In this document: positions 44,057-52,243 of the stretch, in pieces | How positions within the stretch are numbered: the stretch's first letter is position 1 | Layout: every line of letters begins with the position of its first letter | Assembly (NCBI RefSeq): GCF_900103275.1 | Contig: NZ_FNGP01000003.1 | Coordinates: 372,001 to 436,000 of the forward strand | Direction of reading: 5' to 3' | DNA: 64,000 bases | Origin: Tessaracoccus oleiagri | GTDB lineage: Bacteria > Actinomycetota > Actinomycetes > Propionibacteriales > Propionibacteriaceae | The notes under the pieces: model-generated | What the model was told of the DNA's origin: nothing | The model's database searches: none | Seen by the model: the letters and a program-made list of their open reading frames with translations, nothing else | Program-made: the position numbers and the translations under genes

Positions 44057-44873
44057 GAAGGCTCCCCGCGGCGACCACCACGAGGAGGTGGCCGGGTTCG
44101 AGGTGCACCTCAAGAACTTCGAGGGCCCGTTCGACCTGCTCCTCCAACTGATCGCCAAGCGCGAGCTGGACGTGACCGAGGTCGCGCTCAGCCAGGTCAC
44201 CGACGACTTCATCGCGCACGTCAAGCAGGGGGAATGGGACCTCGAGCTGATGAGCTCGTTCCTGGTCGTCGCCGCCACCCTCCTCGACCTCAAGGCCGCG
44301 CGGCTGCTGCCCGGGGCGGAGGCCGAGGATCCCGAGGACATCGCCGCCCTGGAGGCGAGGGACCTGCTCTTCGCGCGGCTCCTGCAGTACCGGGCGTTCA
44401 AGGAGATGGCCGCCTGGCTGCAGGCCGCCATGGACACCGCCGGCCGGCGGCACTACCGGCCCGGCGGTGTGGAGGAGAAGTTCCGCGGCATCCTCCCCGA
44501 GGTCGAGCTCGGCATCACGCCCGACGACCTCGCCCGGCTCGCCGCCGCTGCCATGACGCCGAAGGCCCCGCCCGTCGTCGAGCTCACCCACCTGCACGGC
44601 GCGACGGTGAGCCTGACGGAGCAGGTGCAACTCGTCGGCGCGCGGCTGCGGAGAGAGGGTGCGCTCACCTTCCGTCGGCTGATCGAGGGCGAGGACCGGC
44701 TGACGGTCGTCGTCCGCTTCCTGGCGGTGCTGGAACTCTTCCGCGCGGCGCAGGTGAGCTTCGAGCAGGTGGCGCCGCTCGGCGAGCTCAGCATCCGGTG
44801 GACGGCCGGTGACGACGAGGCGGTCGAGGTCGAGGACGAGTACGGACCGCAACCCCAACTGGAGGAAACGTGA
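44046..44873 (+). CDS. scpA: Segregation and condensation protein ScpA
   Basis: 275 residues from GTG 44046. The kleisin N-terminus FEVHLKNFEGPFDLLLQLIAKRELDVTEVALSQVTDDF is diagnostic. The C-terminal winged helix (LTFRRLIEGEDRLTVVVRFLAVLELFRAAQVSFEQ) completes it. ScpA bridges SMC heads with ScpB to compact DNA. It overlaps neighbours at both ends. Confidence 0.95.
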   Translation: MSSRKAPRGDHHEEVAGFEVHLKNFEGPFDLLLQLIAKRELDVTEVALSQVTDDFIAHVKQGEWDLELMSSFLVVAATLLDLKAARLLPGAEAEDPEDIAALEARDLLFARLLQYRAFKEMAAWLQAAMDTAGRRHYRPGGVEEKFRGILPEVELGITPDDLARLAAAAMTPKAPPVVELTHLHGATVSLTEQVQLVGARLRREGALTFRRLIEGEDRLTVVVRFLAVLELFRAAQVSFEQVAPLGELSIRWTAGDDEAVEVEDEYGPQPQLEET

Positions 44874-45433
44874 GCCTTTCCCGCGCGCTCGAGGCGCTGC
44901 TCCTGATGTCCACGGAGTCGCTGCCGCCCGAGGAACTGGCCGCCGCGGTCGACGCGCCCGTCGCCGAGGTCGAGTCCGAGCTCCGCTCCATCGCCGGCTT
45001 CTACGCCGAGCACGACCGCGGGATCCGGCTCGTGTTCGTCGCCGGCGGCTGGCGCTTCGCCACGGTCGACGACGTGGCCGACGTGCTGGAGGCCTGGCTC
45101 ACGTCGGACCAGCGGGCCAAACTCAGCCAGGCGGCGCTCGAGACCCTCGCCGTGGTCGCGTACCTGCAGCCCGTCTCCCGGGGGCGGATCGCGGGGGTGC
45201 GCGGGGTGAACGTCGACGGCGTGGTGCGGACGCTGACCATGCGCGGGCTGATCCGCGAGGCCGGTCACGACCAGGTCACCGGGGCGACGACCTACGAGAC
45301 GACGCCCCTGTTCCTCGAGAAGCTCGGGCTCGCCAGCCTGCGCGACCTGCCCGATCTGGCGCCGCTGCTCCCCGACGCCGTAGCCTTGGAGGCCGAGCTC
45401 GGCGAGCTCGCTAAGGAGGAGAACCATGACTGA
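44870..45433 (+). CDS. scpB: Segregation and condensation protein ScpB
   Basis: 187 residues from GTG 44870. Two winged-helix domains are apparent; LSQAALETLAVVAYLQPVSRGRIAGVRGVNVDGVVRTL is the conserved core, followed by TYETTPLFLEKLGLASLRDLPDL. ScpB dimers bind ScpA in the SMC condensin complex. Overlaps scpA by 4 bases and rluB by 8. Confidence 0.95.
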   Translation: MSLSRALEALLLMSTESLPPEELAAAVDAPVAEVESELRSIAGFYAEHDRGIRLVFVAGGWRFATVDDVADVLEAWLTSDQRAKLSQAALETLAVVAYLQPVSRGRIAGVRGVNVDGVVRTLTMRGLIREAGHDQVTGATTYETTPLFLEKLGLASLRDLPDLAPLLPDAVALEAELGELAKEENHD

Positions 45434-46160
45434 GACCGAGGGCGTGCGCCTGCAGAAGGTGCTGGCCGCCGCGGGCATCGCGTCCCGGCGCGCGAGCGAG
45501 GAGATGATCCTCGACGGACGCGTCGAGGTGAACGGCCGCATCGTGACCGAACTGGGCACCCGCGTCGACCCCGAAAGGGACACCATCCGCGTCGACGGGT
45601 CACGGATCCCCGCACCGCGCCGCCACATCTACCTGGTCCTCAACAAGCCCCGCGGCGTGGTCTCCACGATGGACGACCCCGAGGGGCGCCCGACGCTCAG
45701 CGACTACGTGCCGCCCCGCATGCCGCGGCTGTTCCACGTCGGCCGGCTCGACACCCAGACGGAGGGGCTCATCGTCCTCACCAACGACGGCGAGTTCGCG
45801 CACCGCCTGGCCCACCCCTCCTACGAGGTGTCCAAGACCTACATGGTCGAGGTCGTCGGTGGCATGGAACCGCGGACGCTGAAGAGGCTGGAGAAGGGCG
45901 TCACGCTCGACGACGGCCCGGTGAAGCCGGACAAGATCAAGGTCGTGTCCAGGACCGAGGGCCGCACCCTGCTGCGCATCACGCTGCACGAGGGCCGCAA
46001 CCGCATCGTGCGTCGGATGATGGACGCCGTGGGACACCCCGTCGAGCGGCTGTCCCGCACGGCGATCGGCCCGATCATGCTCGGCCAGCTGCCGCCCGGC
46101 GAGACGCGCGAGATCACGCGCGACGAGCTCGGGAAGCTGCTCGACATCGTCGGCATGTGA
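45426..46160 (+). CDS. rluB: RluB-type 23S rRNA pseudouridine synthase
   Basis: 244 residues. The S4 domain (VRLQKVLAAAGIASRRASEEMI) is followed by the RsuA/RluB/E/F catalytic motif GRLDTQTEGLIVLTNDG with the catalytic Asp, SKTYMVEVVGG, and LHEGRNRIVRRMMDAVGHPV. By family it modifies U2605 of 23S rRNA. GGAGGA from the end of scpB serves as ribosome site. Last gene of the segregation operon. Confidence 0.93.
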   Translation: MTETEGVRLQKVLAAAGIASRRASEEMILDGRVEVNGRIVTELGTRVDPERDTIRVDGSRIPAPRRHIYLVLNKPRGVVSTMDDPEGRPTLSDYVPPRMPRLFHVGRLDTQTEGLIVLTNDGEFAHRLAHPSYEVSKTYMVEVVGGMEPRTLKRLEKGVTLDDGPVKPDKIKVVSRTEGRTLLRITLHEGRNRIVRRMMDAVGHPVERLSRTAIGPIMLGQLPPGETREITRDELGKLLDIVGM

Positions 46161-46168
46161 GACTCGGG

Positions 46169-46174
46169 TAGTAT
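46169..46174 (+). promoter_or_regulatory. -10 box of a leaderless FKBP-lipoprotein transcript
   Basis: TAGTAT lies 6 bases before the GTG at 46181 in the 20-base gap after rluB, with no ribosome site. Confidence 0.6.
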
Positions 46175-46180
46175 TCCGGC

Positions 46181-47215
46181 GTGTCTTTCCTGAAGAGTAT
46201 GCGCACCGCCGCCCTGGCCGTGCTGTCCGTGGCCGTGTTGGGCGCATGTTCCCCGAGCGCCGAGGAGACCTCGTCGCCGAGCCCCTCGCCCGCCGCGAGC
46301 GACACCGCCGCCTCCCCGTCGCCCTCGCCCTCGGCGTCCGAGGCCTCGCCGAGTCCCGAGGCGAGCCCGAGCCCGTCGGTGTCGCCGTCAACGGACCTCA
46401 GCGCCATCGAGGTGTCCGACGAGGACGTGCCCGAGGTGACGTTCGACGCGCCGTGGGGCATCGCGAGCACGACGACGCGCGTGCTGCGCCCGTCCGAGGG
46501 CACCCAGAAGCTCAACAAGGACTCCGTCGTGACCGTCAACTACGTCGGCGTCAACGGCACCACCGGTGAGGTGTTCGACTCCTCCTACGAGGCCGGCAGC
46601 CCCGTCACCTTCGCGCTGGCCAACGTCGTCCCCGGCTTCCGGCTGGGTCTCGACGGGCAGACCGTCGGCTCCCGGGTCCTGATCGGCATGCCCAGCTCCG
46701 ACGGCTACCCCGAGGGCAACCAGGACGGCAGCATCAAGCCGGGCGACTCGCTCCTGTTCGTCGTCGACATCGTGTCGGCGAACTTCGAGGAGGCCACCGG
46801 CGAGGCCGTGCCGCCCGTCGAGGGGCTCCCGGCCGTGGCCGAGGACGACGAGGGCGCGCCGACGGTGACGATCGACTCCTCGCAGCAGCCGCCGGCCGAG
46901 CTCCAGGTGGCGCCGCTCATCAAGGGCCCCGGCGAGGCGATCACCGCAGAGTCGATGATCCAGGTGAAGTACCGGAGCTGGGTCTGGTCAACAGGCGAGG
47001 TCTTCGAGGACGCCTGGGCGCCGCAGTCCGGCCAGCTCGCCGGACTCATCGAGGGGTGGAAGCAGGGCCTGGTGGGCCAGACCGCCGGTTCTCGGGTGAT
47101 GCTCGTCGTGCCGCCCGCGCTGGCGTACCCCGAGGGACGCACCACCGCCCCGGCGCTCCAGCCGGACCAGACGCTGGTCTACGTGATCGACGTACTGGAC
47201 GTCCAGAACCCCTGA
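46181..47215 (+). CDS. Lipoprotein with two FKBP-type peptidyl-prolyl isomerase domains
   Basis: 344 residues from GTG 46181. A lipoprotein signal (basic start, hydrophobic stretch, LGAC lipobox with Cys at about residue 24) precedes a 45-residue Ser/Pro/Ala/Glu spacer. Domain 1 (about 105-210) has VTVNYVGVNGTTGEVFDSSY and VGSRVLIGMPSSDGYP. Domain 2 (about 250-340) has IQVKYRSWVWSTGEVFEDAW and AGSRVMLVVPPALAYPEG. Both are FKBP folds; domain 2 is the more divergent. It probably folds exported proteins at the outer membrane face. Its 3' end overlaps the convergent gluQ gene by 37 bases. Confidence 0.9.
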   Translation: MSFLKSMRTAALAVLSVAVLGACSPSAEETSSPSPSPAASDTAASPSPSPSASEASPSPEASPSPSVSPSTDLSAIEVSDEDVPEVTFDAPWGIASTTTRVLRPSEGTQKLNKDSVVTVNYVGVNGTTGEVFDSSYEAGSPVTFALANVVPGFRLGLDGQTVGSRVLIGMPSSDGYPEGNQDGSIKPGDSLLFVVDIVSANFEEATGEAVPPVEGLPAVAEDDEGAPTVTIDSSQQPPAELQVAPLIKGPGEAITAESMIQVKYRSWVWSTGEVFEDAWAPQSGQLAGLIEGWKQGLVGQTAGSRVMLVVPPALAYPEGRTTAPALQPDQTLVYVIDVLDVQNP

Positions 47216-48087
47216 CCACGCCACACCACCCGTTCGAAGAGGCTCTCGCCCGGCATCGCCGCGAGGGCCTCTTCCACGTTCCGACAGGGCCCGAGACCGA
47301 GGGACTCCGCGAGCCAAGGGAACACCGCCGCCGGCCCGCCGGCCTCGGCCAGCGTCACCGCGCCGTCGCGCTTCGCCAGCCGCTTCCCGTCGGGGCCGAG
47401 CACCAGCCCGACGTGCGCGTAGCGCGCCGGTGACCCGCCCAGCTGCTCCGTGAGCCAGGCCTGGCGCGGCGCGGACGAGAGCAGGTCGTCGCCGCGGGTG
47501 ATGTGGGTGACTCCCATGGCGATGTCGTCCACGACCACCGCGAGGTTGTAGGCGGGTGTCCCGTCGGCGCGGACCAGCACGAAGTCGTCGACGATGCCCG
47601 TCACCTCGCCCGCGTGCGCGTCCTGGATGGTGAACGACGCGCCGTCGCCGCGCACCCGCAGGGCGGCCGGGCGGGTGGCGCGCCGCTCTGCGCGCTCGCG
47701 CTCGGACAGCCGACGACAGGTGCCGGGGTAGGGCCGGTACCCGTCGTCGCCGTGCGGCGCGGACGCCGCCTCGGCGATCTCCCGCCGGGTGCAGAAGCAC
47801 TCGTAGACCCGCCCACCCAGCGCGGCGACGGCCTGCCGGTAGAGCTCGAGCCGCTCGGACTGGCGCACCACCGGGCCGTCCCACGTCAGGCCCAACGCCC
47901 GCAGGTCCGCCAGTTGCCGCGCCTCGGCACCCCCGGCCGCTCTCACGCGCGCCTCGTCCAGGTCCTCAACCCGCATCAGCCACTGCCCGCCGGCGACACG
48001 AGCCAGCAGCCAGCCCGCCAACGCCGTCCGGAGGTTGCCCAGGTGCAGGTCCGAGGTGGGGGAGGGCGCATACCGGTCGATGTGCAT
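47179..48087 (-). CDS. gluQ: Glutamyl-Q tRNA(Asp) synthetase
   Basis: 302 residues. RYAPSPTSDLHLGNLRTALAGWL is the class-I HIGH region in its glutamyl form; a zinc site is formed by CFC (near residue 96) and the Tyr/Cys of YPGTCRRL; GKRLAKRDGA is the KMSKS-type motif. The protein lacks the anticodon-binding domain of GltX. It charges glutamate onto queuosine of tRNA(Asp). The start ATG has TACGCT 6 bases upstream, hence likely leaderless. The end overlaps the FKBP gene. Confidence 0.92.
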   Translation of the reverse strand: MHIDRYAPSPTSDLHLGNLRTALAGWLLARVAGGQWLMRVEDLDEARVRAAGGAEARQLADLRALGLTWDGPVVRQSERLELYRQAVAALGGRVYECFCTRREIAEAASAPHGDDGYRPYPGTCRRLSERERAERRATRPAALRVRGDGASFTIQDAHAGEVTGIVDDFVLVRADGTPAYNLAVVVDDIAMGVTHITRGDDLLSSAPRQAWLTEQLGGSPARYAHVGLVLGPDGKRLAKRDGAVTLAEAGGPAAVFPWLAESLGLGPCRNVEEALAAMPGESLFERVVWRGQGFWTSSTSIT

Positions 48088-48093
48088 TCGTCC

Positions 48094-48099
48094 AGCGTA
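48094..48099 (-). promoter_or_regulatory. -10 box of a leaderless gluQ transcript
   Basis: On the minus strand TACGCT lies 6 bases before the gluQ ATG. On the plus strand TAGGCT at 48108-48113 may serve pafB, so the two promoters are back to back. Confidence 0.55.
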
Positions 48100-48134
48100 G
48101 GCCCCGCTAGGCTGTGCTCCCGTAGGAGGTGGCC

Positions 48135-49058
48135 ATGGCTGCGGCGAAATCGGAGCGGGTGCTCAACCTGCTGATCGCTCTGCTGACGACGAAACGGTTC
48201 CTGACGAAGCACGAGCTCAGGGAGATGGTGGAGGGCTACCGCGAGTCCGGGAGCTTCGACCGCACCTTCGAGCGCGACAAGAAGGAACTGCGCGACCTGG
48301 GGATCGAGATCGAGACCGGCAGCAACGACCGCGACCTCAACGAGGAGGACGGCTACCGCATCAACCGCGGCACGTTCGAGCTGCCGCCGGTGGAGTTCAC
48401 CGCCGAGGAACTCGTCTCCATCGGACTCGCGGCGCACACCTGGCAGACGTCCGTGAGCGCCCAGGCCACCACCGACGCGCTGCTGCGTCTGAGCGCAGCG
48501 GGCGCCGCCCCCGACCTCGCCCACCTGCCGCCCATCCGGGCGCAGATCCCCGTGGCGGAGCCGTCCTTCGACGTCATCTACGAGGCGCTCTTCCAACGGC
48601 GCGCGATCACGTTCACCCACGACGGGCGGACCCGCCGGCTGGAGCCGTGGCGGCTCTACCAGCGACGCGGCCAGTGGCTCGTCATCGGCCGGGACCTCGA
48701 CCGCGACGCCACCCGTCGTTTCAAGCTGAACCGCATCGAGGGCGAGGTGGAGGCCGTCGGCCCGGCCGGGGCCTACGACGTGCCCGCCGACGTCGACACG
48801 CAGATCGAGCCGCCGACGACCGTGAGCGCCGTCGTCGCGCTCCGCGACGCCCCGGAGCTCGCGGCGGGCGCCGCCCCGGCCGAGTGGGACGGCCCGCTGC
48901 CGGAGGGGTTCACCGCACACGAGGTGTCGCACGTCACCGACGCGATGCTGGTCGCCGAGATCTGCGCGGCCGGCCCCGAGGCCGTCGTCCTGGCCCCGGA
49001 GTCCATCCGGGACGCCGTCGTCGCGCGTCTCGAGACCTTGTCGAGGAGTGCATGGTGA
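48135..49058 (+). CDS. pafB: WYL-domain regulator PafB
   Basis: 307 residues from ATG 48135, with AGGAGG 5 bases upstream. An N-terminal winged helix (SERVLNLLIALLTTKRFLTKHEL, RTFERDKKELRDLGIEIE), a WYL domain (FDVIYEALFQRRAITFTHDGRTRRLEPWRLYQRRGQWLVIG) and a WCX extension are visible. PafB with PafC activates the RecA-independent DNA-damage regulon, probably sensing single-stranded DNA through WYL. A matching promoter occurs in this window before dnaE2 at 5431-5453. Confidence 0.94.
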   Translation: MAAAKSERVLNLLIALLTTKRFLTKHELREMVEGYRESGSFDRTFERDKKELRDLGIEIETGSNDRDLNEEDGYRINRGTFELPPVEFTAEELVSIGLAAHTWQTSVSAQATTDALLRLSAAGAAPDLAHLPPIRAQIPVAEPSFDVIYEALFQRRAITFTHDGRTRRLEPWRLYQRRGQWLVIGRDLDRDATRRFKLNRIEGEVEAVGPAGAYDVPADVDTQIEPPTTVSAVVALRDAPELAAGAAPAEWDGPLPEGFTAHEVSHVTDAMLVAEICAAGPEAVVLAPESIRDAVVARLETLSRSAW

Positions 49059-49978
49059 GCGAGCTCGAGCGGCTGGTGGACCTGGTTCCGTTCCTCAAGG
49101 CCCGTCCGGGGATCAGGGTCGAGGAGGTGGCCGAGGCCTTCGGCGTGACGCCGAAGCGGATCCTGGCCGACCTCGCCATCCTGCAGTTCGTCGGGCTGCC
49201 CGGTGGTCTCTACGGGGACCTGTTCGACGTGGACATCGACGGCGCCCGCTCGGACGGGCACATCTTCGTGCGCAACGTCGACGCGCTCGGCCGGCCCATG
49301 CGGCTCACCCACGACCAGGTGGCGTCCCTCATCGTCGCGCTCCAGGTGGTCATGGAGATGGGCGGGGACGACTCCGCCGCCAAGTCTGCGCTGGCGAAGC
49401 TGAAGGAACTGTCCCTCGGCGCCGAGCCGCCGGTGAGCGTCGCGGTGCAGTCCGGCGACGCCGAGGTCCGCGCTGCGCTCAATTCGGCGCTCGAGGAGCG
49501 ACGCGCGGTCCGGCTCACGTACCGGCCGGGCGGCAGGGGAGCGACGAGGACCGCGATCGTCGAGCCGGCCCGGTTGCGTGCCGACTCGGGCTACGTCTAC
49601 CTCGACGCCTGGAGCCGCGAGCGCGCGGCGTGGCGTTCCTACCGCCTCGAGCGGATCGTCCGGGCGGAGACCCTCGACGAGCCGGTCGCACCCCGGGAGG
49701 TACCGGAGCAGCTGGACAGTTGGTTCGGCGACGTCACCCACACCCTCACCGTCGTCGTCCGGCCCCGCGGGCGCTGGTGCGCCGACTACCACCCGACCAC
49801 GCAGGTGCGCGAGGTCGACGAGGGGCTGGAGATCACCTTCCCGCTCGTCTCCGACGAATGGGGCGCCCGGCTGCTGCTGAGCCTGGGCGAGGACGCCGTC
49901 CGCGTGTCGAACGCCGACGTGGCCGAGTTGGCCCGCTCACTGGCGCGGGCGGCCCTCGAACAGTACGGTCGCCCATGA
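49052..49978 (+). CDS. pafC: WYL-domain regulator PafC
   Basis: 308 residues from ATG 49052 (or GTG 49055, with better spacing to GAGGAG). The winged helix (LVDLVPFLKARPGIRVEEVAEAFGVTPKRILADLAILQF) and WYL domain (EERRAVRLTYRPGG, VEPARLRADSGYVYLDAWSRERAAWRSYRLERI) mirror PafB, the obligate partner. The stop overlaps a small membrane gene that leads into tatA, the standard actinobacterial order pafB-pafC-tatA-tatC-helY. Confidence 0.94.
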   Translation: MVSELERLVDLVPFLKARPGIRVEEVAEAFGVTPKRILADLAILQFVGLPGGLYGDLFDVDIDGARSDGHIFVRNVDALGRPMRLTHDQVASLIVALQVVMEMGGDDSAAKSALAKLKELSLGAEPPVSVAVQSGDAEVRAALNSALEERRAVRLTYRPGGRGATRTAIVEPARLRADSGYVYLDAWSRERAAWRSYRLERIVRAETLDEPVAPREVPEQLDSWFGDVTHTLTVVVRPRGRWCADYHPTTQVREVDEGLEITFPLVSDEWGARLLLSLGEDAVRVSNADVAELARSLARAALEQYGRP

Positions 49979-50157
49979 TCTGGGTGGCGGTCGCGCTGCT
50001 CGTCCTGGGCCTTGCGGGGCTCCTGTTCGTCGTCGGCTATGCTCTTGCGCTGCGCAGGAGGTTCACCGAACTGCGGCATGAGGCGTCGCTGCTGAAATCG
50101 ACAGTCGACGAGTTTCGCGCCGTGGTCGCCGATCCCGGACCCCGACCTACTGACTAG
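49975..50157 (+). CDS. Small membrane protein between pafC and tatA
   Basis: 60 residues, starting with an ATGA overlap on the pafC stop. One membrane segment (about 3-25: WVAVALLVLGLAGLLFVVGYALA), then a basic patch (LRRRF) and a short helix. The function is unknown. Similar short proteins occur at this place in other actinobacteria. It is a single-pass protein with the N-terminus probably outside. Confidence 0.75.
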   Translation: MIWVAVALLVLGLAGLLFVVGYALALRRRFTELRHEASLLKSTVDEFRAVVADPGPRPTD

Positions 50158-50188
50158 ACTGTCCACAGCAATGAAAGGTGGCTACAAC

Positions 50189-50452
50189 ATGCCCATCCCA
50201 ATGTTCATCGGTGTCTGGGAAGCCGTGATCATCCTCCTCGTCGTGCTGGTGCTCTTCGGCGGCTCCCGGCTCGCCGGCCTCGGCAAGGGCGTCGGCCGCT
50301 CGATCCGCGAGTTCAAGGACGAGGTGACCGGCGACACCAAGCCCGTCGACGCCCCGCAGACGCACCAGCCGCAGGGCACCGCGCAGCCGACCCGCCCGGA
50401 CCAGCCCGGCGCGACCCCGGTTGACGAGGACCCGCGCGACCCGCAGGTCTGA
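50189..50452 (+). CDS. tatA: Twin-arginine translocase subunit TatA
   Basis: 87 residues from ATG 50189, supported by AAAGGTGG 7 bases upstream; an ATG at 50171 would add six unlikely residues. A short membrane segment (about 8-23), FGGSRLAGLGKGVGRSIREFKDEVTG as the hinge and amphipathic helix, and a Pro/Gln/Asp-rich tail are typical of actinobacterial TatA. It forms the translocation pore for folded proteins with TatC downstream. Confidence 0.95.
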   Translation: MPIPMFIGVWEAVIILLVVLVLFGGSRLAGLGKGVGRSIREFKDEVTGDTKPVDAPQTHQPQGTAQPTRPDQPGATPVDEDPRDPQV

Positions 50453-50462
50453 GCGGGGCGCC

Positions 50463-51335
50463 GTGTCTGCCTCGACCGCCCGCGTGACCGGTGGCGGCCG
50501 CTTCGGCTGGCTGAAGCCGCCCAAGGGCGGCCCCGGCGGGACGATGACGCTCATCGACCACATCCGCGAACTGCGCTATCGCCTGACGATCGCCGTGCTC
50601 GGGATCGTGGTCTTCTCGGCCCTCTCCGCGTTCTTCTACGAGGACCTCATGCGGTTCATCACCGCGCCCTACGAACAGGCGAAGGCCGACGTCATGGCCG
50701 CCACCGGAGGTGCCGCCACGATCGAACTGACCAACGTGGGCGTCGTGTCCCCGTTCACGCTGGCGGTGATCGGCTGCCTGCTCGCCGGGCTCGTCCTCTC
50801 CACACCCATCTGGCTGTACCAGATCTGGGCCTTCGTGGCCCCGGCGCTGCTGAAGAACGAGAAGAAGTACGTCCTGGTCTTCGTGGGAGCGGCGTCGCCG
50901 CTGTTCGTCATCGGCTGCGTGCTGGGCTACATCGTGTGGCCGCGCGGCGTGGCGCTCATGCTGAGCTTCACCCCCCAGGGGCTGGACATCATCAACCTCC
51001 TCGACATGGTCGACTTTCTGCAGAAGGAAGTCATGATCATGCTCGTGTTCGGGGTCTCCTTCGTGCTGCCGGTCCTGCTGGTCATGCTCAACCTGGCCGG
51101 CGTGGTGCACGGCTTCCAGCTCGCCAAGGCGCGGAAGTTCGTCGTCCTCGGGTCCTTCGTGCTCGCCGCGGTCGTGACCCCCACCGTCGACCCCTTCTCG
51201 ATGCTGGCACTGGTCCTGCCCATGACGCTCCTCTTCCTCGTGGCCGAGGTGGTGTGCCGGATCATCGACAAGAAGCGGGGCATCACGGAGGAGTCGTACG
51301 CCGAGTTCAACCCCGAACTGGACGTCGGCAAGTGA
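50463..51335 (+). CDS. tatC: Twin-arginine translocase subunit TatC
   Basis: 290 residues from GTG 50463. Six membrane segments. MTLIDHIRELRYRL is the conserved first cytoplasmic motif, with the Glu in the first periplasmic part and STPIWLYQIWAFVAPALLKNEKK following. VLGSFVLAAVVTPTVDPFSMLALVLPM is also conserved. The N-terminal 30 residues are a cytoplasmic extension (GGGRFGWLKPPKGGPG). TatC receives twin-arginine signal peptides. GTGA overlap joins it to the lipid kinase gene. Confidence 0.95.
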   Translation: MSASTARVTGGGRFGWLKPPKGGPGGTMTLIDHIRELRYRLTIAVLGIVVFSALSAFFYEDLMRFITAPYEQAKADVMAATGGAATIELTNVGVVSPFTLAVIGCLLAGLVLSTPIWLYQIWAFVAPALLKNEKKYVLVFVGAASPLFVIGCVLGYIVWPRGVALMLSFTPQGLDIINLLDMVDFLQKEVMIMLVFGVSFVLPVLLVMLNLAGVVHGFQLAKARKFVVLGSFVLAAVVTPTVDPFSMLALVLPMTLLFLVAEVVCRIIDKKRGITEESYAEFNPELDVGK

Positions 51336-52243
51336 ACGAACTCGCCAAGCCGCGGCTCCTCACGCTGGTCGTCAACCCGAAGTCCGGCGGGGGACGCGCC
51401 GGGCGGGCGCTGCCCAAGATCGCGCAGCACCTGCGCGAGACCATGCCGACCACCGAGTTGCACGTCATCCAGTCGTCGAGCTGGGAGGACGCGCAGAACC
51501 ACCTCCGGGCCGCGGCCCTCGCGGCCCGCGACGGCGACTCGGTGGTGGCGATGGGCGGGGACGGGATGGCGCACCTCGGCCTGAACGCCTGCGCCCACAC
51601 CGAGGCCACGCTGGGGATCATCCCGGCCGGCACGGGCAACGACTTCGCCCGCGCCGTGGGCGTGCCGAAGGACATCCGGGCCGCGGTCGACGTGATCGCC
51701 GAGGGCCGCTGGCGCCGCATCGACCTGTCGCGCGTCGTGAACTCCACCGGGCGCCGGTACGTCGGGGCGGTGGTCAGCTCCGGGTACGACGCGCGCGTGA
51801 ACCGCGCCACCAACGAGACCCACCTGCGGTTCGGGTCCCTCAGCTACGGCGCCGTCGCGCTGCGCGAACTCGCCAACTTCGCCCCCATGGCCTACCGGCT
51901 CGTCATCGACGGCGAGCCGCGGGAGCTCGACGCGATGCTGGTGGCGATCTGCAACACCGGGGTGGTGGGCGGGGGCATGCTGATCTCCCCGGACGCCGAC
52001 TTCGCCGACGGCCTCCTCGACCTCACGATCGTGCACCCCGTCGGCCGGGGCAAGCTGCTGCGCCTGCTCCCGTCGGTGTACACGGGCAAGTTCGTCTCCG
52101 ACCCCGCGGTGGAGCGGTTCACAGCCGCCAGCGTCGCCGTCGACGGGGACGACATGTTCCTCATGGGCGACGGGGAGGAGCTCGGGGACGTGCCGGCCAC
52201 CGTCGAGTGCGACCCCGGAGCCCTTAGGGTGTACACCCAATGA
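51332..52243 (+). CDS. Diacylglycerol kinase-type lipid kinase
   Basis: 303 residues from GTG 51332. LVVNPKSGGGRAGRALP, the ATP motif AMGGDGMAHLGLNA, and PAGTGNDFARAVGVP are DAGK catalytic-domain signatures. A second, beta-rich domain follows (NTGVVGGGMLISPDADFADGLLDLTIV). It probably phosphorylates diacylglycerol or a related lipid. In other actinobacteria the gene sits likewise between tatC and helY. Start and stop overlap both neighbours. Confidence 0.9.
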   Translation: MNELAKPRLLTLVVNPKSGGGRAGRALPKIAQHLRETMPTTELHVIQSSSWEDAQNHLRAAALAARDGDSVVAMGGDGMAHLGLNACAHTEATLGIIPAGTGNDFARAVGVPKDIRAAVDVIAEGRWRRIDLSRVVNSTGRRYVGAVVSSGYDARVNRATNETHLRFGSLSYGAVALRELANFAPMAYRLVIDGEPRELDAMLVAICNTGVVGGGMLISPDADFADGLLDLTIVHPVGRGKLLRLLPSVYTGKFVSDPAVERFTAASVAVDGDDMFLMGDGEELGDVPATVECDPGALRVYTQ

